A DNA stretch of 64,000 nucleotides, taken from an uncultured Clostridia bacterium. Its GTDB lineage: Bacteria > Bacillota > Clostridia > Oscillospirales > Ruminococcaceae. The DNA is taken from NCBI GenBank assembly GCA_945876755.1, contig CAMCPM010000002.1:176254-240253 (forward strand), read 5' to 3'. The position numbers and the translations under genes are program-made. Below, one piece after another: positions 59,311-64,000 of this stretch. Every line of letters begins with the position of its first letter. Position 1 is the stretch's first letter. Under the pieces are notes generated by a model. It was not told the origin of the DNA. It did no database searches and saw only the letters and a list, made by a program, of their open reading frames with translations.

Positions 59311-60573
59311 ATGGAAGTTAAAATTATGCCGTCAAAGCTTATCGGAAGGGTAAACGCCCCCTCGTCCAAAAGCTTTTCCCACCGTATGCTTATTGCTGCG
59401 GCTCTTGCAAACGGAGTTTCCGAGGTTTCCAACATAAGTGCTTCTGAGGACATTGACGCAACGGTTGACGCTCTTACTGCACTCGGCGCAAAAATTTTTC
59501 GTGAGGGGAATACCTATACGGTAATAGGTATAAAAGATCCGTCTGAAAAAGCTGTGATAAATTGCCGTGAAAGCGGCTCCACACTTCGTTTTATAATACC
59601 GATTGCAGCAGCTTTCGGCTGTGAATGCGAGTTCCACGGTTCGGGAAAGCTTCCCGAACGTCCCATAACCCCATATATTCGTGAAATGGGCAAAAACGGA
59701 GTAACAATAATCCGTGAAGAGGGCGTTATGCCTTTTTCAATGAGCGGCAGACTTACCGGCGGAGAATATTTGTTGGAGGGTGATATTTCCTCCCAGTTTA
59801 TTACAGGACTCCTTTTCGCACTTCCGCTTTGCAAAGAAGATTCCGTTATACGACTTACGTCAAAGCTGGAATCAAAACCGTATGCCGATATGACTTTGAG
59901 CGCTCTTGAAAGCTTTGGTATTTCGGTTGACGAAAGCGAGGACGAAAACGGCTTTCCTGTTTACAGCATAAAAGGCGGACAGAAATACTGTCCTGCCGAT
60001 TGCTCCGTTGAGGGTGACTACTCACAAGCAGCATTCTTTTTTGTGGCAAATGCTCTCGGTTCTGAGATAAGCGTTGACAATCTGAACGAAAAATCTGTTC
60101 AGGGAGATAAAAAAATCCTTGAAATTATACAGAAAATAGGTTATAATAATATAAACGGTTCGGGACAGAAGCTTGCTCCGTTTATAGTCGATGTTTCCGA
60201 TATACCGGACCTTGTGCCTGTGCTTACCGTGCTTGGCTGCTTTACAAGCGGTACAAGCCGTATTATCGGCGCAAAACGGCTCAAGATAAAGGAGAGCAAT
60301 CGTCTGCTTGCCATTGCAGAGGCGCTTAATTCCGTCGGAGGAAAGGTCACGGTTTATGACGATTCCCTTGAAATTCAGCCTGTGGAACGCTTCCATAAGG
60401 GGAAGATCAACGGCTGCAACGACCACAGAATAGTTATGGCTTCTGCAGTAGCTTCCACTATGTCGGACGGTGAATTCATAATTACCGACGCCGAAGCTGT
60501 AACAAAGAGCTATCCCGAGTTCTGGCAGGATTTTACTTCTCTTGGAGGAAAATCCGAGTTTATCAGAAATTAA
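59311..60573 (+). CDS. aroA: 5-Enolpyruvylshikimate-3-phosphate synthase
   Basis: A 420-residue EPSP synthase. Substrate-site motifs are NAPSSKSFSHRMLIAAAL, ESGSTLRFIIPIA and KESNRLLAIAEALN; NDHRIVMASAVAS near the end is conserved. LRFIIPIAAA stands where many enzymes have LRFLxPLAA; sensitivity to inhibitors was not inferred. It follows aroB by 15 bp after GAAAGGA and is followed by aroC after 30 bp. Confidence 0.96.
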   Translation: MEVKIMPSKLIGRVNAPSSKSFSHRMLIAAALANGVSEVSNISASEDIDATVDALTALGAKIFREGNTYTVIGIKDPSEKAVINCRESGSTLRFIIPIAAAFGCECEFHGSGKLPERPITPYIREMGKNGVTIIREEGVMPFSMSGRLTGGEYLLEGDISSQFITGLLFALPLCKEDSVIRLTSKLESKPYADMTLSALESFGISVDESEDENGFPVYSIKGGQKYCPADCSVEGDYSQAAFFFVANALGSEISVDNLNEKSVQGDKKILEIIQKIGYNNINGSGQKLAPFIVDVSDIPDLVPVLTVLGCFTSGTSRIIGAKRLKIKESNRLLAIAEALNSVGGKVTVYDDSLEIQPVERFHKGKINGCNDHRIVMASAVASTMSDGEFIITDAEAVTKSYPEFWQDFTSLGGKSEFIRN

Positions 60574-60603
60574 TTTCCTTATCTGAAAGGACTGATTTTG
60601 CAT

Positions 60604-61695
60604 ATGTCTTCATTCTGGAACCATAATCTTACAGTGTCGATTTTCGGCGAATCACACGGACCGGCGATCGGCGTTGTGCTTGATAAGCTTCCGTCGGGCG
60701 AATATATCGACGCCGAGGAGCTTCGCTGCTTTATGGCAAGACGCGCCCCTAAAAAGGACGCAACCTCAACACCGCGCCGCGAAAACGATATGCCGAATAT
60801 TCTTTCGGGAATTTACAATAATTATACAACAGGTACGCCGCTTGCTGCTTTTATTAATAACAGCGATACACATTCTCAGGATTACGGCAATATAGCCAAG
60901 CTTGCACGTCCGGGTCACGCCGATTATACAGGCGCTTTGAGATATAAGGGCTTTAACGATGTCCGCGGAGGAGGTCACTTCTCAGGCAGACTGACAGCTC
61001 CGCTGTGCTTTGCAGGCGCAATCTGCGGACAGATACTTGAGCGCAGAGGAATTTACACAGGCGCTCACATTGTTCAGATACACAATATAAAGGATAAGAA
61101 ATTCAATCCCTGCGAGGTTTCCAAGGAAGATATCGTTGCACTTCGCCATAAGAAATTCCCTGTGCTTAACGATAAAAAGGGCGAAGCTATGGTTGCGGAT
61201 ATTACCAAGGCAAGAGAATGCGGCGACAGTCTTGGCGGAATTATAGAATGTGTTGTGACCAACGTTCCTGCCGGAATAGGTTCGCCTATTTTCGAGGGAC
61301 TTGAAAACAGTATTGCACAGCTTGTTTTCGGTATTCCGGCAGTTAAAGGCATAGAGTTCGGCGCAGGCTTTCAGGTCGCAGAAATGCTCGGCAGCCAGAA
61401 TAACGATGAATTTTATGTAAACGAACACGGTCATGTATTGACCAAAACCAATAACCACGGAGGTATTCTCGGCGGTATTTCCTCGGGAATGCCCATAGTG
61501 TTCAGAGTGGCGTTCAAGCCTACTCCGTCTATTTCAAAGCCGCAGGAAACAGTCGATATCACATCGCTTAAAAATGAAACTCTCGAAATCAAGGGCAGAC
61601 ATGACCCCTGCGTTGTTCCGAGAGCAGTTCCGTGTGTTGAGGCAGCGGCAAATCTTGCAATCCTTTCGCATATGCTTAATTATCCGAATTTCTAA
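60604..61695 (+). CDS. aroC: Chorismate synthase
   Basis: A 363-residue AroC. The N-terminal SIFGESHGPAIGVVLD, RPGHADYTGALRYKG, the FMN-site GGRASGRL-like segment (DVRGGGHFSGRLTAPL) and NNHGGILGGISSGMPI are typical. It forms chorismate from EPSP using reduced FMN. The ATG at 60604 starts the usual N-terminus; a TTG at 60598 is better spaced from AAAGGA and is the alternative. Last of the aro genes; dehydroquinase (aroD/Q), shikimate dehydrogenase (aroE) and kinase (aroK) genes are not in the window. Confidence 0.96.
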   Translation: MSSFWNHNLTVSIFGESHGPAIGVVLDKLPSGEYIDAEELRCFMARRAPKKDATSTPRRENDMPNILSGIYNNYTTGTPLAAFINNSDTHSQDYGNIAKLARPGHADYTGALRYKGFNDVRGGGHFSGRLTAPLCFAGAICGQILERRGIYTGAHIVQIHNIKDKKFNPCEVSKEDIVALRHKKFPVLNDKKGEAMVADITKARECGDSLGGIIECVVTNVPAGIGSPIFEGLENSIAQLVFGIPAVKGIEFGAGFQVAEMLGSQNNDEFYVNEHGHVLTKTNNHGGILGGISSGMPIVFRVAFKPTPSISKPQETVDITSLKNETLEIKGRHDPCVVPRAVPCVEAAANLAILSHMLNYPNF

Positions 61696-61724
61696 CAGTA
61701 CCATTGCCGACAGGAGGGGATAGT

Positions 61725-62444
61725 ATGGCTTCATTAAAACGTGAAGAGGAATTTTATGCCAATCATGAACGTTATGTAAAGCTGAAAAATCACTTCAAGT
61801 TTGCATTCTGGGCGGCGATGATACCTTCGGGAGCAACATTTATTGTCATGTCGCTGTACTATTTTATCAGAGCGCTTGCTCTTCTTGCAGGAGCAAGTAT
61901 GGTAATCGGTCAGCACCTTGCAAATCAGATTACCGGAGAAACTACAACAACAGGTCTTGGTTATAAAGTTCCGTATCTGTATATGTTTTTCATTTTTTCG
62001 ATTGCTGCTCTGTCCTTTGTCGCATTTTTCTTCAAGCTGAGAAAGCCTCATTATGTCCTTATTGGACTTTATGCGGCAGGTGCGGTTTACGGGCTTGCAG
62101 GAATGATTTTTAACTGGTGCAGTATCCCTATGGGACTGTACCTGCTTGCTTACGGCGGCTACGGAATATGGCTTCAGGACTTTATCCTGAGGCTTCATAA
62201 GGAGCTTGATTATCTTTCTCTTCAGGAGGGATTTCCGGATTTTATCATTGCGATAAACGAGCCGCGTCCTATGGCTAATACAAGCGGTATGCATTATAAG
62301 CAAAGTGAGTTTATAAAACGTCAGCAGCGTCAGCGAATTGAAAACGGCGAAGTCCCCGAGCTTCCGCAGCCTGCCGAAATGGACGAACTTACAATAGATA
62401 CGCCGCTTCCGAAAAGCAGCCGTAAAATTGACAATATGATGTAA
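61725..62444 (+). CDS. Four-helix membrane protein of unknown function
   Basis: About 239 residues with four or five predicted membrane helices (about 22-55, 85-107, 115-135 and 139-152). The hydrophilic C-terminal tail (about 160-239) is rich in charged residues and Pro and ends SSRKIDNMM. I do not recognise a family. It starts 29 bp after aroC behind AGGAGGGG and is followed by the DUF4364 gene after 18 bp, so it may be in the same transcript as the aro genes. Confidence 0.65.
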   Translation: MASLKREEEFYANHERYVKLKNHFKFAFWAAMIPSGATFIVMSLYYFIRALALLAGASMVIGQHLANQITGETTTTGLGYKVPYLYMFFIFSIAALSFVAFFFKLRKPHYVLIGLYAAGAVYGLAGMIFNWCSIPMGLYLLAYGGYGIWLQDFILRLHKELDYLSLQEGFPDFIIAINEPRPMANTSGMHYKQSEFIKRQQRQRIENGEVPELPQPAEMDELTIDTPLPKSSRKIDNMM

Positions 62445-62462
62445 TTATTTTGGAGTAAACTT

Positions 62463-63029
62463 ATGAATGATTTTAACAACGTCGAGCTTAATTCGGTACA
62501 CGATGTAAAGGTGTTGATATGCTATCTGCTTGATAAGCTTAATCGTCCTGTTACCGAGGAACAGCTTTACGAGATCGCCTTGAACAGCGAGGTCATAAAT
62601 TATTTTTATTATACCGAAGCAATGGGCGACCTGCTGAAAAATCAGTCAGTGATAAAGGTACAGCGCGGGGAAGAAACATATATTGAGCCTACTGAAAAGG
62701 GAAGATTTGGTGCAGACTATTTTAACGAATCCGTTCCTTATTATTTTCGTAAGCAGATTCTGAAGGCGGCAATGTATTATTTTGCAAGACTTAAACGTGA
62801 AAGCGAAGCGGATATAGAAATAGCCGAAACACCGAACGGATGCGAAGTAAACTGTAAAATTAAAGATACCCGATTTGATTTGATGCGGATATCACTTTAT
62901 GCTCCCGATTATGACCAGGCAAAGCTGATAAAGGATAAGATACTGCTTAATCCTGCTGATTTTTATAGTAAAGTAGTTGGGTTCGCCCTTGAAAACGAAG
63001 AGGAAACTATTCAGATAAATGTGGATTGA
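62463..63029 (+). CDS. DUF4364 family winged-helix-like protein
   Basis: A 188-residue soluble protein recognised as DUF4364, widespread in Clostridia. The N-terminal part (DVKVLICYLLDKLNRPVTEEQL to EPTEKGRFGADYF) looks like a winged helix, which suggests DNA binding; the C-terminal half is mixed alpha/beta. No function is established. The start follows TGGAG. Confidence 0.82.
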   Translation: MNDFNNVELNSVHDVKVLICYLLDKLNRPVTEEQLYEIALNSEVINYFYYTEAMGDLLKNQSVIKVQRGEETYIEPTEKGRFGADYFNESVPYYFRKQILKAAMYYFARLKRESEADIEIAETPNGCEVNCKIKDTRFDLMRISLYAPDYDQAKLIKDKILLNPADFYSKVVGFALENEEETIQINVD

Positions 63030-63074
63030 CGCAGCAGATTTTGTATTGTCCACTAATAATTTTATATAAAAAAC

Positions 63075-63109
63075 AAACCGACAGCTGATATTGCATCAAC
63101 TGTCGGTTT
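63075..63109. terminator. Bidirectional intrinsic terminator (DUF4364/tRNA-Leu)
   Basis: AAACCGACAG (63075-63084) and CTGTCGGTTT (63100-63109) with an inner TGAT/ATCA stem; T-rich on the minus strand, so it ends the tRNA transcript. Confidence 0.82.
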
Positions 63110-63114
63110 TGCTA

Positions 63115-63201
63115 TGGTGCCGGTGGCGGGGGTCGAACCCGCACGGGGGTTAGCCCAACGGATTTTGAGTCCGTCACGTCTGCCAATTCCATCACACCGG
63201 C
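63115..63201 (-). tRNA. tRNA-Leu (anticodon CAA)
   Basis: An 87-nt class II tRNA on the minus strand. It begins GCCGGTGTGATGGAATTGG, the acceptor stem GCCGGTG pairs with CACCGGC, the anticodon loop CTCAAAA gives CAA (codon UUG), and a long variable arm (TGGGCTAACCCCCG) and the T-loop GGTTCGACCC follow. The 3' CCA is encoded. The region between it and cotJA (63202-63380) is AT-rich with only a weak sporulation-type promoter candidate. Confidence 0.95.
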
Positions 63202-63310
63202 AAAAATTTTTACTACGTTATTTTAGCATATTTTTTCTGAAATGTCAAGTAATTTGCTTGTTTTTTATTTTTGCGGTAGATTTTGCAAAAGGCATAATTT
63301 GTTCTGTGTA

Positions 63311-63337
63311 ACTATTGATATTGATTTTTCATAAAAT
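63311..63337 (+). promoter_or_regulatory. Possible sigma E-type promoter of the cotJ operon
   Basis: CATAAAAT (63330-63337) resembles the sigma E -10 box (CATACAAT), with ACTATT at 63311-63316 upstream. In Bacillus cotJABC is sigma E-controlled. The -35 match is poor. Confidence 0.3.
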
Positions 63338-63380
63338 AGGTCAGAGGTTACAGCTTTTGCATAACCGGAAAGGAGCAGTT

Positions 63381-63590
63381 ATGTATAACAATGCAAATTT
63401 ACTGAATAACAATAACGGAAATGAGTTAAGTGCATTTCCTGCCGAAACTCCGATTGGAATGTGCTATGTACCGTTTCAGCAGTGGGAGATACCATATGCG
63501 GAAAACATTGCTCTTGAACGCGGTACAATTTTTCCGAGTCTTGACCTGCCATTCTTAGGAAAGGAGATTTCAGACAATGAACGGAAATAA
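63381..63590 (+). CDS. cotJA: Spore coat-associated protein CotJA
   Basis: A 69-residue CotJA-like protein. After an Asn-rich start, the diagnostic GMCYVPFQQWEIPYAEN and ALERGTIFPSLDLPF segments are present. CotJA is a small inner-coat component made in the mother cell. The ATG at 63381 follows AAAGGAG; the track start at 63315 is too early. It overlaps cotJB by 14 bp. Confidence 0.9.
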   Translation: MYNNANLLNNNNGNELSAFPAETPIGMCYVPFQQWEIPYAENIALERGTIFPSLDLPFLGKEISDNERK

Positions 63591-63828
63591 TCTTATGCGT
63601 GCTATACAGATGTATGATTTTTATTTAGATGAACTTAATCTTTATCTGGATACGCACCCCAACGACCGTCAGGCATTGGCTATGTTTAAAAAGTACAACG
63701 AACTCAGGACAGCTGCATATGAAGCATATGTAAAAAAATACGGTCCTGTAACCGTTGACCAGTCATCAACTGATTCTCATTTTAATTGGGTGGACAGTCC
63801 GTGGCCTTGGGAAAGGAGCGCTAATTAA
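63577..63828 (+). CDS. cotJB: Spore coat protein CotJB
   Basis: An 83-residue CotJB. MRAIQMYDFYLDELNLYLDTHP, the central YNELRTAAYEAYVKKYGP and the terminal FNWVDSPWPWE are characteristic. AAGGAG precedes the ATG inside cotJA, and its TAA shares one base with the ATG of cotJC, so the three genes are translationally coupled. Confidence 0.92.
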   Translation: MNGNNLMRAIQMYDFYLDELNLYLDTHPNDRQALAMFKKYNELRTAAYEAYVKKYGPVTVDQSSTDSHFNWVDSPWPWERSAN

Positions 63829-63974
63829 TGTGGCAATATGAGAAAAAATTACAATACCCGATCAATATCAAAAACAGCAATCCTAAGCTTGCACAGGCTA
63901 TAATTAGCCAGCTTGGCGGTGCAGGTTCCTTAAAGATACGATATATAAAAACTCGCCCTGCAGGAGAGGTTTAA
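63828..63974 (+). pseudogene. cotJC: cotJC 5' end, truncated after about 32 codons
   Basis: The first 32 codons (MWQYEKKLQYPINIKN to ISQLGGAG) match the start of CotJC, a manganese-catalase-like coat protein usually of about 190 residues. After GGAG the expected DGELAASLRYL-type continuation is replaced by SLKIRYIKTRPAGEV and a stop at 63972, and no other frame restores CotJC before the window ends. AAAGGAG precedes the start. Either a frameshift or deletion has destroyed the gene or, more likely, an insertion begins near 63925 and the rest lies beyond it. Confidence 0.65.
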
Positions 63975-64000
63975 ACCAATCCCACAGGGCAAATTTTTGT
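63925..64000. other. Probable boundary of an inserted element within cotJC
   Basis: Sequence unrelated to cotJC. It contains an inverted repeat GCCCTG (63955-63960)/CAGGGC (63985-63990) with T-runs outside and a 10-bp palindrome GGTTTAAACC (63968-63977) inside, which would work as a terminator for a gene arriving on the minus strand. A minus-strand frame is open from the window edge to a TAA at 63930-63932. This fits the end of a mobile element; its type cannot be read from 75 bases. Confidence 0.4.

Noticed and set aside
63828-63974. Simple sequencing frameshift as the only explanation for short cotJC
   Set aside because: None of the three forward frames after about 63925 shows the expected CotJC continuation, so a one- or two-base error alone cannot restore the gene.

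Overview
The window looks like a chromosomal segment of an anaerobic, spore-forming Firmicute of the Oscillospiraceae/Ruminococcaceae, probably Ruminococcus-like. The reasons are moderate to low GC; AGGAGG-type ribosome binding sites and TTGACA-N17-TATAAT promoters throughout; sporulation genes (spoIVA with a SipL-like partner, cotJA/cotJB/cotJC); plant cell-wall enzymes (a GH31 alpha-xylosidase and a lipid-anchored GH5 endoglucanase with a CBM2-like module); and clostridial-type families (DUF4317, DUF4364, one-chain PurL). This is inference from gene content; no species can be named from the sequence alone. No CRISPR array, rRNA or complete insertion sequence was seen.

Layout. 0-5.7 kb: an XRE regulator with a repeat-decorated promoter, an orphan MacB/LolD-type ABC ATPase, two anchored FecR-like surface proteins (one with four InlB-type B-repeats), an HD hydrolase and a C92-type cysteine hydrolase. 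5.7-8.8 kb: a sipL-like/spoIVA spore-coat operon. 9-17 kb: an alpha-xylosidase with a promoter/operator, a three-gene SPFH/zinc-ribbon/TPM module resembling Bacillus ydjI-ydjG-ydjH, and a LacI-type-sensor diguanylate cyclase. 17-23.7 kb: hemW, DUF4317, a 1070-residue membrane protein and a CmpB-type membrane protein. 23.7-33.6 kb: a pyrimidine operon, pyrR-pyrC-(membrane protein)-pyrF-carA-carB-pyrK-pyrD, behind a PyrR attenuator. 33.6-37.6 kb, minus strand: dacA-ung-endoglucanase. 37.7-41 kb: Ca exchanger, pyridoxal kinase, trmL (absent from the ORF track because it has no ATG/GTG/TTG start) and degV. 41-54 kb: pyrB fused to a PyrI-type zinc domain, an HPr-like protein without its histidine, mtaB, purL, a GH25 lysozyme, an aldose epimerase-like protein, an NSS transporter and a PcrA/UvrD helicase. 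54-55.5 kb: an orphan phage tail/baseplate-like protein with internal repeats. 55.7-61.7 kb: an LRR lipoprotein and aroF-aroB-aroA-aroC. 61.7-64 kb: two housekeeping ORFs, tRNA-Leu(CAA), and cotJA-cotJB followed by an abruptly truncated cotJC.

The most interesting observation is the roughly 250-nt leader before the LRR-aro gene group. It has a consensus promoter, a previously uncalled 38-codon ORF with nine Phe (all TTT) and three Tyr codons, an intrinsic terminator, and an antiterminator strand that overlaps the leader stop codon. This is the architecture of ribosome-mediated phenylalanine attenuation, placed ahead of the first four shikimate genes but with a leucine-rich-repeat lipoprotein as the first gene. 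Next are the PyrB-zinc-domain fusion outside the PyrR-controlled operon, the non-canonical start of trmL, and a probable insertion junction inside cotJC at the window edge.

Coordinates were counted by hand from the numbered lines. Where an ORF-track start was moved, the new start was chosen from the ribosome binding site and family N-terminus. All function calls come from recognised motifs and family memory; no database search was run.
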